Origin: Strongyloides papillosus
Taxonomy: Eukaryota; Nematoda; Chromadorea; Rhabditida; Strongyloididae
Reading direction: 5' to 3'
DNA length: 64,000 nucleotides
NCBI GenBank assembly: GCA_005656395.1
Contig: SRSI01000077.1
Coordinates: 868,001 to 932,000 of the forward strand
Positions 37,746 to 49,540 of the stretch are shown here, piece after piece. Below the pieces are notes generated by a model. That model had not been told where the DNA came from, made no database searches, and saw only the letters and a program-made list of their open reading frames with translations. A program made the position numbers and the translations under genes. Each line of letters starts with the position of its first letter. Positions within the stretch are counted from its first letter, which is position 1.

Positions 37746-40700
37746 ATGATGTTACTTTTCCTTGTGATTTTTCATTTGATTTATTCTGTAGAAAACTTGA
37801 CTTTGGAATCTAACCATAACCTCAATCTTATAGATATTTTTCCTTTTGGTGGAACTAATGTTACTCAAGAATATACAAATAATACGGAAATAAGTACAAA
37901 ATTATCATGCAAAGCATTAACATGTTCAAATTCTATATTTATAAAATGTTATGATAAGAATTTAAATACGGAATCAAATATTTATTATAAATATATAATA
38001 ATAAGTGAAGATAATAAATTAAAAAGTACAAATAATTCTTATGAAAGAAATGTAAAATGGTACAGTATTATAACTAAAAATATGACATTTTTTAATCAAA
38101 AAATTTTTTGTGATATATATGGCTCTAAAGAAACATTTAAAAGCAATGATTTTTTAATTAAAAATATTGAAAACGCTACTTCAGACTCATCAAAAGCAAA
38201 ATCGCCTATTTATGCTAATAATATAAGGAAATTGAATTGCAGTGCAAATGACAAAGATATATTAGTAGAGATTTATAAAGATAATTATGGCAATTTTAAA
38301 GGTGGACAACCAAAAATTTTCGAATTATTTAATAATCAACTGCAATATGTATTTAATGTAACTATTTTTAATGGAAAAATCGCAAATATATATCCTTGTG
38401 GCATTTTTAAGTTTTATTTTGATATTCCTATTATAAGCGTTAAAAACTGTACAGAATCTATAACTTATTATGGAATTGGAAAAATATGTGTTGTAAAAAA
38501 AACATTTGTTTCACAATCGTTCAAGCCATCTCTTAAACATATTTATGATGAAACAAATAAATTTTATTCGAATGATAGTCTTTTTTATTCTATAGCTTCG
38601 TTTGAAAGAGGAAATACACTATTATATAATGATAAACCAAAAAAAGTAACTGAAGAAATCATTATAGAAAGTTATAACATCATTAATATAAGTTACAATT
38701 GTGGATATTGTGGGAGTAATAGACAACAACAAAGAATTGATAAAATAATATTTTTTGGGCCAAAAAATCCAAATATGGTTATATATTCAGAAATGCATGG
38801 ATACAATAACGGAACATTAGGAATAATACCCAATTGTACAATAAAAAAATATGTATTTGCTTATTTAGAAAAAGTTTCTTTTGAGAAAACAATTGTACAT
38901 GTAAATACATTAATTAATTCTCATAACGGATACAAAAACGGCTTTCAATTGTTTGAGAATTCTACTGTCCATTTAAAAAACGGAAATCCAGAAGGAACAT
39001 TAAGATGTTATTTTAAGACTCCTACATATTACATCTTAGAAGAATATAAATTTAAGCAAGTAATTTCAGAGTATTTTTTCCATTTAACAAATCAAAAAAT
39101 CATTATCAAAAAAGATTTTGATCAAGATTTATATAAAAAGGGTAAAATTAAACTTACTAATGACAAAACAAATTCACTTAGTAATCAAAAGAATACTATG
39201 GTTGATATAACTCGCAAAATAAACTCATTCAATTTAATTTCTATAATTTTACTCATTGGTCTGGTTATAATAATTATTTTCCTTATTTCTTTCTTAATGT
39301 ATAATTTACGACGAAGAATTGCAATTCTTACTCTTAGAGTAAGAGCACGTAGAAATCATTGGAATATTTATGTGTGGTGGGAAAGTATGCTTTCACAAGA
39401 TTGGTTAGCTTACTGTAATTTAATACATTCAGAATCTTACATTCCTGAAAAGGTTTTAGCTAACAATGGAAAGACATTTATATATGAAGGAGAAGAAATT
39501 GAATGTAATATAGATGAACTTTTTCGTGAATCGCTAGTTGATACTCAGAAATCTTTAGATCATAAAATATCTGCTCATTATATTTTCACTCGATTTAGTA
39601 ACAAAAAGTATATATTATCTGATGTATGTTTTTTTTTATTATTTTGTTATATTATTTTTAGCATCCAACAAAACAAATGATTCAACAGTTTTGGGAATTA
39701 CTTTTAAACGAAAAGGTTTCTGTTGTTATAGCTTTTTTGTATAAATATCCAAAAAATAAATGTACTGCTTCATGGGAATACTGGTTAAGTTCTAATGTTA
39801 ATTATGGGTATATGAATGTTACTAAGGAGGAAACACAAGATTATAATTTAAAAAATATTTCCGTGTATGCTTACAGAATAAAAAATATTAATAATGGAAA
39901 AGAAAGGACAGTTAATATATTTCATGTTGAACGTTGGAAAGAACATACACCTCCAGAGTCAACTTCTGCGTTAATTAATCTTTATAATGTTGTTAATAAA
40001 ATTGCCGGTGATCAAAGAATATTGATAACTTCTCGTCATGGAGCTGGTTCGACAATGTTTATTTATATTTATTTTGCATGTATTATTGAATATATGATTT
40101 CTGATAAATCCATTGTTGATCCACTACAAATTGTTAAAATAGTAAGAGAATCTAGATATGGTGGGGCTATTGGAACACATGAATTTTCTTATATTATAGC
40201 AGCAATAATCGATTACTTTTATTCAAATAAAATTCTTGTCGACAAAAAGCCTTATTCATTGTTTGTCAGTAAAGTTTCAAACTACATGGAAGATATTTTT
40301 TCATTGATTTCTGATATAAATTCCGAAATGAAAGCTTTTTTCTACTTTTCAATTATTTTGGATCAAGGAATAGTTAATCAAATGTATGTAGAATTAAAGA
40401 AAGCTGGAAATTTAGATAAAAAATCATTAAATGATCTATGTAAAAATTGGTATAAAGTTGAAAAAGATCCTCAGCTATCGAAAAAAAATAGATACCATGA
40501 TATACCTTGCTTTGATGCAAATAGTATATTTAGTAATTCAATAGATTCGAAAAATCAAAATATTTCCAAATATATTAATGCAAATGAATTATCATATGAT
40601 ATTAAAGAAGGATTTCAAAGAAAACTTATATTGTGTCAGGTATAAAATTAATAATTTACGACTTTAATAAGCTATTTCAGGCACCTACAGAAAGTACTGT

Positions 40701-41435
40701 AAATGGAATTGTTGAAATGATGTTTAAAAAAAACGTTGGAACACTTGTTTTGTTAGCTGAACAGACAAATCATGGAATTACATGGCTTGAATGCTTCCCA
40801 ATCAACAGTGATAGGTGCTCTTTTGATATTTATACTGTTGTTAAAGTAACAGATTACGGTACCTTACATGCAGGAACTCATATAGTGGATTTTTACATTA
40901 CAAATGGTTCCAAAAAAGTCCCATTTAGACTACTTCATTATAAAGATTGGCCCGAAAGAGGTAATTTTATATTTTTTTTTACTAAATATTAATATTTATA
41001 GGCAAGCCACTACATGCTTGGGAATTTTTAACTTTGTATTATTCAACAATTGATTCTGCACATAAAAGACCTATTGCTATTCAATGTCCAAATGGTGTTG
41101 GTTGGACAGGTACTTTTGCTTTGATTATATACATGATTGATAATATTGGAAAAAATTGTTATTATGACCCAATAAAAGATCTAGCTTTTATACGTCAGTT
41201 TAGGAATGGAGCTGTTCAAACAGAGGAACAACTTATGATTGCTTATATTGTCCTTCGTGAACATTATAGACAGTATATAACTGATAATCAATTAAAAATC
41301 TACAAATGGTATAAACTCTTTTACAAGTTATTTTTCTATAATCCAAATCAAGATCCTCATTTAATATGGAGTAATTTAATGATAAAATCTGCTGAAAAAG
41401 CCGGTTTTGACAATGCCTTCGAAGATGAAAATTAG
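37746..41435 (+). CDS. Receptor-type tyrosine-phosphatase-like protein with two degenerate PTP domains
   Basis: Exons 37746-39623, 39662-40639, 40681-40960 and 41002-41435 join in phases 0, 0 and 1 to give 1,189 residues. A signal peptide (about residues 1-15) and a 475-residue extracellular region with many N-x-S/T sites and Cys residues resemble nothing I recognise. A membrane helix spans about residues 494-519. The cytosolic part has two PTP-like domains. In D1 the juxta-catalytic HPTKQMIQQFWELLL is clear, but the signature loop reads ITSRHGAGSTMF, with neither catalytic Cys nor Arg in place, and the WPD loop is WKEHTPPES. In D2 the loop is IAIQCPNGVGWTGTF: Cys kept, Arg replaced by Trp; WPD is WPE. 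Both domains should be catalytically dead or nearly so. A role as a phosphotyrosine binder or scaffold is inference. Confidence 0.9.
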
Positions 41436-41899
41436 TCTAATAAATTATAATTATCTCAATTATTAAATATTTAATTAAACTTCACATAAATACATTGTCA
41501 TTAATTAAACTTCTTATATATGTAATTTCTACGGTATAATCATTATATTTATTTACTTCTTCTAAACATAAAATTCAAGATCAACATATATACATCTCAC
41601 TAGCGTGCTTATGAAATTTTTTTTAATTTCTTAATATTATCTGCTATTGACATTTTCAATTGGAAAATTTAAATTCCGTGACCTTTTAATGTAACAGTAA
41701 AAATAAACGAAACACTCATGTTAAACAAAACTATTCCAGAAAGTTGATTAGATTATTTAAGCTACACACCACAGAAAAGCACAACTATATGTATTTTTTT
41801 ATTTTAGAGTTTCCTACAATTTAAAGTTATGCACAACTTTCCAATGTATTTGTTTGCAAAATACATAAACATTAAACTATTTATAACATATGAAATAAA
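41436..41899. other. Convergent intergenic region
   Basis: About 460 bp between the stop codons of the receptor PTP-like gene and NDUFA13. It is AT-rich 3' UTR-type DNA with no recognised feature. A short near-repeat (aattaaacttc) occurs twice between 41470 and 41515. Confidence 0.45.
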
Positions 41900-42449
41900 C
41901 TACCACATATAATCAAGCAACCATTTTGGTAAATATTTGTCATAAAATTTAGGAGCAGTGTATTCAGCATGATGACTCCAGAAAGTCTCGGTGTTCATGT
42001 CTGACGGATCTGAGTGAGCATAAGCTTCAATTATTGAAGGATCCCACCATTTATCACCAAGAGTAAAATATACAGGTTCACCATACCACGTTCCTGTCTT
42101 CCAACCCGGAACATCTTTCATTATTTCATTCTCTAAATCTCGATTTTTTTTAAGAACACGGAGCCATTCTCTATCACGTTCTGCAGTCAAAAAAGGTTGC
42201 ATTGCATTTTGAATATCAACATCCTCGAATTTTTCAGTAATCGAATGCTTACGAATCATATGTGATTGATATATTCCATAAAGGGTACATCCAGCAATAA
42301 TACCAGTGACCAAACCAGCTAAAAACAATATATAAAGAACAAAAATAAATCTTACGTCTAAATAGCTGTTTTGCATATGTCCTAGAAGAATTAAAAGTTC
42401 GATACCCTCCAGGAGGAGGCATCTCTTGTTTGAAATCTTTGCCACTCAT
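41900..42449 (-). CDS. NDUFA13: Mitochondrial complex I subunit NDUFA13 (GRIM-19)
   Basis: Exons 42449-42356 and 42318-41900 join in phase 1 to give 170 residues. The start MSGKDFKQEMPPPGGYRTF matches the family's KQDMPPPGGYGP motif. A single membrane helix follows (about residues 33-52, GLVTGIIAGCTLYGIYQ), then a helical domain with MKDVPGWKTG as in other GRIM-19 proteins. It is an accessory subunit of the complex I membrane arm. The C-terminus is longer than the 144-residue human protein. A gattatag acceptor ends 3 nt before the ATG, suggesting trans-splicing. The upstream zinc-finger gene ends 450 bp away on the same strand. Confidence 0.95.
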
Positions 42450-42898
42450 GATCTATAATCAAAAATAAAAAAGTAAATTTAAAAACTGTAAAGGTGCATT
42501 TAATATATTTAAACCACATAAAAACCAACTAGTAGTTTTCTGGCCGTACGGAGCAAGTTGTTGCAAAAAAGAATATCAAAACTACAGATATACATAACAC
42601 CAATATGTGTTTATGTCGTTGACAACGATTCGTGTTAAAATATTATCAAATAATTATAAATAAAATGTAAAGCAAAGTAATGTAAAAAGAAATTAGAAAC
42701 ACAGTGCGTAAAAAACACTTCTAAAAGATTAACAGATAATTCCATTTCTTAAAAATCATTAAAAACTCTTGTTCAAATAATGGCAAAGATGAGAATGATG
42801 GAACCATTTTTAAATAAAAAAAATAAACTTTATAATTTTAATAAAACAAATAATAATTTTTTTTTAATTTCCTGACATTGATGTTTGCAAAGTATCAT
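42450..42898. other. Intergenic region between zinc-finger gene and NDUFA13
   Basis: About 450 bp between two same-strand genes. It is longer than the gaps of the candidate operons elsewhere in the window, so separate promoters are more likely. A less AT-rich stretch at 42530-42630 could be the NDUFA13 promoter. Confidence 0.4.
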
Positions 42899-44576
42899 CT
42901 ATTCTCCCTTATACAAGACCCATACTCTGGGACATTCAATATATCCTGAAAAAGAAGAATTTTAAATTAAAAGTTAAGTTCAGATAGTTTTTGCTTGATC
43001 GAACAAATTATATTCATATAAAAAAACAAATTCTATTTTTATTTGTTTTAAATTGACTAAATTTGCTCCATCCACGAGGAAAAACAAAACAATGGAATTT
43101 TATTAAAAGTAAAATCTTACCTGTATTTGTTTCACTGGTTAAATATCCACCATGTTCCAATAATGTGTGATTTTTTATATCCGTCCACTCGCTAAATTTA
43201 TTTTGGCAAATTGAACAAATATACCCGTGTTCTTCTTTTTTATGTTCTTCCATGTAGATATATCTATTGCATTTATAGTCACAAATTTTACATTCAAATT
43301 TAATTATTCCTGTGTGGATTCGTTCGTGAGCAATTACAGCAGGTTCACTTATGAATTGTTCATCGCAAAAATGGCATGGAAAAATCTTCGTGAAAACATG
43401 AGCCATCTTCTTATGTTTTCTTAATTTTCGAGGAGTTAAAAACTTTGCGTTACAAACATTACATCTAAAACCTGAATTAGCTCCACGGTGAAATTTCGAA
43501 CGGTGAGCTAATAAACGCCCCTCCGTGCACAGGTTTCGAATGGGTTGGCACTCGAAACAAACATGTGTCTAAAATTAACCAGTACTAAAATTTTTATAAC
43601 TAAAAACCTACAAATTCGCATTTATGAGAATATTTTTCTCTTGTATTATTAATAGGTTTAAAGCATCTTAAACAACTCCAAAATTCCTTACTTTCTTCGT
43701 GCTTTTTTTCGATATGCTTTTTCAATGAATGCTCATTCCTAAATCTTTTATCACAAAATGGACATTGCGGGCTTATTTTCTTTTTAACAAAAGTCCTCTT
43801 TCCCATAACCAAACGCCCTTTTTTATTAATATGTGGGCCAAAACCTTTATCCTCTTCGCCTGGTAAAGGGATACTTTCAAGGATAATTGACTCACAAATC
43901 TCTTTATATTCTGATTCTGGTGGAATAAAACCACCCGTTGCTATTTCTTCTAATCTATTCTGTTCTATTTCAAACTTCCTCTGTTCTTCCATTTCATCTT
44001 CTTGTTGTATCAAGTATTTTAAATGTTCAATAGGGTGTCTATCTCTCAAATGTCTTTCATATTGTTGCTTTTCAAGGAATCTGTTTTTGCAGATTTTGCA
44101 CCTACTCATACCTTCTCTAAATTTTTTTCTAATTACAACTGGATCAGTGGGATGAATAACAGCACCAGCAATTTCATCTGATGAAGCAGGTTGAATAAAT
44201 AAATTAGAACTACATGAAAAATTAATCATATTAGGAGGAGGTAAGTGAGGATTAAATGAGGGTATTGGAAATTGTTGTTGTTTTCCATTAATATTTGATA
44301 CAAAACTTTTAAATTCACTTATATTAATTTGACCATTTTTACTGATAATCGAAGGTTTTTTAAATTGATGTTCGTTAAAAGAACAATTATTTCGTAACAA
44401 CTTTAATATCCCACCAATTGAAAATCTTTCACCGCTCTAAAAAGAATATTTTACAGGAATCATCAAAAACCTACCTTACTGCTTGCAATTCTTTTTTCAT
44501 CCCTCTTATCAATAGCTTCCCGAAGCTGTTCGCGAAGTTCGTCACTATCAGGAGAATTACTACGATCCCAATACAT
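42899..44576 (-). CDS. Multi-C2H2 zinc-finger protein
   Basis: Exons 44576-44475, 44436-43612, 43568-43121 and 42945-42899 join in frame to give 473 residues. At least six C2H2 fingers are present, for example CKICKNRFLEKQQYERHLRD, CPFCDKRFRNEHSLKKHIEK, CNVCNAKFLTPRKLRKHKK, CHFCDEQFISEPAVIAHERIH, CKICDYKCNRYIYMEEH and CSICQNKFSEWTDIKNH, with one or two irregular ones between. A proline-rich segment lies near residue 80. Nuclear nucleic-acid binding is likely but the target is unknown, and I cannot name an orthologue. The last intron (175 nt) is four times the usual size here; reading through it gives a different C-terminus ending at 43014. Confidence 0.82.
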
Positions 44577-45220
44577 TTTGGTAATGCAAATTATTAACAA
44601 ACTCTAATAAAAGAAGGTACCTTGTTCCTAAACGTAAAAAGAGATCTTTAACTTTTAAGTACGTAAATTCAAAACACTAAATACGCTATCGGCCGTTTTT
44701 CCAAATTGTGTTTCTTCTTAAAACAACTTTTAAATGAAAAACATTACTGCTTCACAGATATTTTTATTCTGTAGTTTTATTTATAAATATGATGTGTTTA
44801 AATGTTATTAGATAGCAATACCTTATCAATATTATAAGTCAAAAAGTTTTCTTTCTTGACTCTATTGTAATTAATACTGGTAAAAGCGACGCAATTCCTC
44901 CGAAAGGGTTCTATTTACCAAAAAAAATCGCTACATCTCGCAACGCATATTTTGGAAGGAAGACATTATACGGTAAATAAATTTCTTTCCTATTTCGTTT
45001 TTTTCAAATGCTTCAGGCTGTACTAGGGATTTTTAATTGCAATTTTCATACTAAATAATTACTAAAAAAGAGTCTCTTTAAGTGTTTTGTTGGAAATTAT
45101 TTATTTCCCACAAGTATATCTCTAACTCGTACTAAACGTCTAAATTTAAAATCTTTTAGTCTTCATCAATATTCAGACTAGTATTTACATGTAAAAATTC
45201 TTTAATTGCAGGTTTTTATT
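44577..45220. other. Divergent intergenic region between zinc-finger gene and RPL14
   Basis: About 640 bp. It contains a less AT-rich block at 44880-45030, a plausible RPL14 promoter, and an attgcag acceptor at 45205-45211, ten bases before the RPL14 ATG. Confidence 0.45.
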
Positions 45221-45677
45221 ATGATTTACACTAAGTACGTTGAAATTGGACGTATTGTCTTTATTAATGATGGGCCATTCAAGGGAAAACTTGCTGCCAT
45301 TGTTAACGTTGTTGATGGAAACAGAGTAAGTAATTGTATAAATAATTTTTGCAATTTTTTTATAGATCCTTATCGACGGACCAACCACTGGAGTTAAAAG
45401 ATCAGTTATCAACCTTAAAAAGATTGTTTTGACTAAATTTAAGATTCCACTTCGTGTTGGACAACGTACCGGAAAAGTCCAAAAAGCTTTTGAATCTAGC
45501 GGTGTTGTTGAAGCCTTCAACCAAACAAATTGGGCTAAAAAAATTGCTGCTAAAGAAAAACGTTCTAAACTTACTGATTTTGAAAGATACAAAGTAATGA
45601 GAATCAAACAACTCAAGAACCGCATCATTACACACGAATTTAACAGATTAAAGAAGGCAGCTAACAAGGCTAAGTAA
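45221..45677 (+). CDS. RPL14: 60S ribosomal protein L14 (eL14)
   Basis: Exons 45221-45325 and 45366-45677 join in phase 0 to give 138 residues, the usual eukaryotic size. The N-terminal KOW-type fold is clear (YVEIGRIVFINDGPFKGKLAAIVNVVDGNR, given here as adjacent short blocks YVEIGRIVFI and GKLAAIVNVVDGN), followed by LIDGPTTGVKRSVINLKK. The basic helical tail includes WAKKIAAKEKRSKLTDFERY. It is a structural protein of the large subunit in the cytoplasm. The ATG follows an attgcag acceptor, either for trans-splicing or for a 5' UTR intron. An AATAAA signal lies near 45755. Confidence 0.97.
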
Positions 45678-46154
45678 TTTTTTCATAAATTGTTTTTAAG
45701 CATTGTTTTTGTTACTTGTGTTGATTTAAGAGTTCAAAATTGTATCTTCACAAAATAAACTTTTGTTATTTATAATTTATTTTTTTTACAAGTCAGTTTT
45801 CACATTTGTTTATAACGTACAAGTAATTTTTTGTACGACAAAATCATTTTAAACGTACGTATCTTGCTTCACTTTAATACATTTGATTTTACAAATTTTT
45901 TTACGAGATGAATACTTTTTCTATATTTTACATTCTTTTTAAGACACAAAACGCTAATACATTGGTACTACGTTCTAAATAAAAATATTTAACCTGTTTG
46001 TACTTTTTACCTAAGCATGATCATTTATATTTTTGCATTTGGGTTTATTACATATTTATAATTTTACCTATTTTTATTTTGTCTTTGTTCGATTTCAGTT
46101 TTTTCATTTAATTAATATTAAAACATTTAATTAATATTATTTTAGTATTTTAAG
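45678..46154. other. Intergenic region between RPL14 and the DnaJ gene
   Basis: About 480 bp of AT-rich DNA holding the RPL14 3' UTR and the DnaJ promoter. An attttaag acceptor abuts the DnaJ ATG. I found no clear heat-shock element (repeated nGAAn/nTTCn). Confidence 0.45.
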
Positions 46155-47330
46155 ATGGTTTCCGATACTAAATATTATGATATTTTGGGAATATCACCAA
46201 ATGCAACTGAAAGTGAAATCAAAAAAGCTTATAAAAAAACTGCTCTTAAATATCATCCTGATAAAAATCCTGAAGGCGCAGAGAAGTTTAAAGAAGTTTC
46301 TGCGGCCTATGAGGTCCTATCGGACCCACAAAAAAGAGAAGTTTATGATAAATATGGTGAAGAAGGTCTTAAAGAAGGTGGAATGGGAAGTAGTGGTGGT
46401 TTTGATCATGCTTTTGATCTTTTTGATATGATGTTTGGTGGTGGAAAGGGAACAAGAAGTCAAAGGACAAAAGCTGAAGATTTGTATTTCCAAATGAAAG
46501 TTACTTTAAAAGAATTATATAATGGGTCTAAGAGAAAGTTAAAAATAACTAGGAAAATTAAATGTGGGAAGTGCAACGGTGTTGGTGGTAAAAATGTTAA
46601 ATCTTGTCCTGGGTGTGAAGGAAGAGGTATTAAAGTAAAAATTGTTCAGGTTGGGCCAGGTATTGTTACTCAATCTCAAGAAGCATGCAGACAATGCCAA
46701 AAAACTGGTGAAATATTTGAAAGCAAATGTCAAGAATGTAATGGAAACAAAGTTGTTCCTAATACGGAAATTGTCGATGTAACCGTTGAAAAGGGGATGA
46801 AAGACGGTGAGAAAATTGTCGTCAATGGAAAGGGCATGGAAGACCCAAAACTTGAAACTGGAAATTTGATTATAAAGCTTGAACAGGAAGAGGACACTAT
46901 ATGGGAAAGAAAAGACGACATTTTAATAATTGAACAAAAATTAGATCTTGTTGAAGCTTTATGTGGTTGTACAAAATTTATTGAAACTTTGGATGGCCGC
47001 GTTTTAGAATACCATTTAATTCCAGGAGAAGTTGTTGAGCCAAAGTCTTTAAAACTTATTAGAAATGAGGGTATGCCTTACAGAAAGTGTCCAAGTGATA
47101 AAGGAAATCTTATAATCATATTTGATGTTGTATTTCCCAAATCACTTGCAGAAGATCAGATAAAAACATTAAAAGAATTATTGCCACAACCGAAGAAAAT
47201 TGATATTCCAGATGAGGCAGAATCTGTCTTAGTGTCAGAGAATCATATTAGTGGAATTGATAACATAACATCAGAGGAAGAAGAAGACCAACACCATGGA
47301 CATGGTAGAACTCAATGTGCCACTCAATAA
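46155..47330 (+). CDS. DNAJA1: Type I Hsp40 co-chaperone (DNAJA family)
   Basis: A single exon encodes 391 residues. The J domain (residues 6-67) has the HPD motif in KYHPDKNP. A Gly-rich segment (MMFGGGKG) follows. The zinc region has four Cys repeats: [26 protein letters not shown] and CQECNGNK. Two beta-rich substrate-binding domains follow. The C-terminus CATQ is a CaaX box whose Gln favours farnesylation, as in DNAJA1/Ydj1. The protein delivers unfolded clients to Hsp70 and stimulates its ATPase in the cytosol and at the ER surface. Family membership is certain; A1 versus A2/A4 is not resolved. Confidence 0.95.
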   Translation: MVSDTKYYDILGISPNATESEIKKAYKKTALKYHPDKNPEGAEKFKEVSAAYEVLSDPQKREVYDKYGEEGLKEGGMGSSGGFDHAFDLFDMMFGGGKGTRSQRTKAEDLYFQMKVTLKELYNGSKRKLKITRKIKCGKCNGVGGKNVKSCPGCEGRGIKVKIVQVGPGIVTQSQEACRQCQKTGEIFESKCQECNGNKVVPNTEIVDVTVEKGMKDGEKIVVNGKGMEDPKLETGNLIIKLEQEEDTIWERKDDILIIEQKLDLVEALCGCTKFIETLDGRVLEYHLIPGEVVEPKSLKLIRNEGMPYRKCPSDKGNLIIIFDVVFPKSLAEDQIKTLKELLPQPKKIDIPDEAESVLVSENHISGIDNITSEEEEDQHHGHGRTQCATQ

Positions 47331-48469
47331 AATTTTCAATTACTCCCACTAAGAAGTAATTTATAGAAAATATTGTAAATTTTACATTTAGTTTATTTTT
47401 TTCTGGTCGAATTATTTTTTGGTACAGACGAATTATTGTCTCTTTACGTAAAGCCATGTCGCGTTGATAAGGTTACTAAAAATAAATTTCATATAATTTT
47501 CAAATAAAAAATTTTATAAAAGTATTGGTTTAAAAAATATTTTATACTTGTGATAAATGCAATAATTTCCCATTTTTAACATGAATGTAAGTTAAAGAAT
47601 GGTGTTTATTGAAATATCTAAAAAAAAAGAAGCTTATCAGAGCTAATCATATTCAGACGTAAAATATATTATTCGACAATCCTTTGAATAGTAGATTGAG
47701 GTGACTATTAATTTTATACCATATATCTTTTGATTGTTCATGTAATTCTGAATAATTGATATATTAAAATGTATACCTTTAACATAAACTACTAAAAATG
47801 GAAAAAATTTCATAGAAATTCTGTGACTTTGTTAAATTTTAATACATATGCAAATTTATTTGCTCGTTTTTTTTATTTGAAAAATGATTACTGATGATAG
47901 AAAAGTTGTATCAAACGACAACTTTATTTAAAAAATTAACATATATTTTCAAAAGTCTTACTTATTTTCTTAAAAAGCTTCAATTTTTGATACATTCAAA
48001 CCTAATTTGCTTTTCATTTTGAAATAATTAAGAATTATAAAGATTTTTATTAAATATTGAGGACTTTTATTGTTTCTATCTACTATATATGGTAAATAAT
48101 CAAAATTTTTACAACATTTGTTGTTATGTCTCTTGTTTTTTATTTTTTGAAAATACTCTGTTGCACTAAGATAACCCTATGTATTAAGAAGTACATTATT
48201 AAACTAAAATGAAATATTTTTTGCTACAAAATTATTCGAAAAGAAGTGTCGAATTTATCGTCTTATATAGAATATCTAGAGTAACAGAAAATTATTATAC
48301 TTGTGGTTTATGATTACAAGAACACAAAGTAACTTTGTTGGACAAATCTTATCTCTATTCTTGACTGGAATAATATTGGGAAATCGATTGTCATATGCTA
48401 TGCGCATATTCTTTTGCACTTGTTTATCTGAAATATAATTCTTTATAATTATTTAATTTTGTTCACATC
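47331..48469. other. AT-rich intergenic region
   Basis: About 1.14 kb between the DnaJ and U1-C genes on the same strand. No gene, tRNA or repeat was recognised. A less AT-rich stretch at 48290-48430 just before U1-C is a plausible promoter. Confidence 0.45.
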
Positions 48470-48733
48470 ATGCCAAAATACTACTGTGACTATTGTGATG
48501 CTTATCTAACTCATGACTCTCCATCTGTTCGAAAAACTCATAATGGTGGAAGAAAGCACAAGGAAAATGTTAAAAATTATTATCAAAAATTCTTAGAGGA
48601 ATGTCAACAGAAAATGTTAGAAGCTCAAGCGAAGAATTTTCAAAAACGAGTACCTGGTGCTGTGGTTCAAACTGCTCCGTTCCCTATTCAGCCTATGCGG
48701 TTTTACTGTATTGTGCGAAACCCTCCTTATTGA
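48470..48733 (+). CDS. SNRPC: U1 snRNP protein C (U1-C)
   Basis: A single exon encodes 87 residues. Residues 1-40 are the U1-C zinc finger, nearly identical to the human one: [20 protein letters not shown], with the Cys pair and the two His ([14 protein letters not shown]) as ligands, then the helix [10 protein letters not shown]1-C stabilises 5' splice-site pairing by U1 snRNA. The Pro/Gly/Met-rich tail of about 90 residues in animal homologues is missing; only [18 protein letters not shown] remains. No obvious donor before the stop suggests a further exon. Confidence 0.95.
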   Translation: MPKYYCDYCDAYLTHDSPSVRKTHNGGRKHKENVKNYYQKFLEECQQKMLEAQAKNFQKRVPGAVVQTAPFPIQPMRFYCIVRNPPY

Positions 48734-49074
48734 GCATGTCTTATAAATTTCATTATTTTGTACAATTTTAAGTTTTTTTTGTAAGAAAGCTAAGAAATGT
48801 CTTTTTAGAATTTAGAAATGCTTCGATAAAAAATAAATAAAAAGATTTTCGAATGTTTGATAATTGTAATTTTAATTTATTGTTATTTTAAATAAAAATT
48901 TTACAACAATTTAAAAAATATTGTTACTGACTGTTTTTACATTATAAAGCGAGATTGTTGAAAGTCTATGGATTTTTTTCAATAATAAACAGAGAAGTGC
49001 TATTTACATTATTAAATTTATATTCTACATGGCAAAATAAAAGTGTGAGGAAGATTTACTAGTAGCAGGGTGAT
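48734..49074. other. Convergent intergenic region
   Basis: About 340 bp between the stop codons of U1-C and TMEM107. It holds the U1-C poly(A) signal (aataaataaa, near 48831) and otherwise nothing recognised. Confidence 0.45.
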
Positions 49075-49540
49075 TTAATAGCATAGTTTCTTCATGGACA
49101 AGTCTTTAAATAGTTGAACAACGGGAATTGAAATCGTAGGAACTGAAAATAGCGCAAAGTGTATCCAAAAGTGATGTACTGGGTGATAGTGAAGTATAAA
49201 TTTTAGAAGAATTATTATTCCAAATGTATGATTAAATAGTAGAAAAACGTTAATTGGGGTTGAATATACTTTTCTGAAAAGTAATATTAATTCGAGCAGC
49301 AAAAAGACAGATGACAGTGATAAATTTATTGAGAGAGATGTGTCCAAATCATAGAATAAGTCTACATCCATGTCTGAATCTGGTGCCATAGAATTCTTAA
49401 CATAGTAATTCTAAATTTTATTAGAAGTTTATTTATTCATTGAAAACATGACTTACTCTATTCCAAAACAATGTTACTACCATGCATGTATGTGCAGTTA
49501 TTATCAAAAATAGACTAGGAATAAAATTAATAGATGACAT
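49075..49540 (-). CDS. TMEM107: TMEM107, ciliary transition-zone membrane protein
   Basis: Exons 49540-49457 and 49410-49075 join in phase 0 to give 139 residues; human TMEM107 has 140. Four hydrophobic helices are present. The first, IPSLFLIITAHTCMVVTLFW followed by NR, matches the family's PSRFLTLLAHLVVVITLFWSR. The last three follow an acidic loop (DSDMDVDLFYDLD). TMEM107 works in the MKS module of the transition zone, gating entry of membrane proteins into cilia; in C. elegans it acts with MKS and TCTN proteins in sensory neurons. A near-perfect X-box lies 50 bp upstream, which independently supports a cilium gene. The protein is divergent in its C-terminal half. Confidence 0.88.

Noticed and set aside
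45185..45667. 160-codon open frame on the minus strand opposite RPL14
   Set aside because: It is the antisense shadow of a highly conserved ribosomal protein gene and has no family features.
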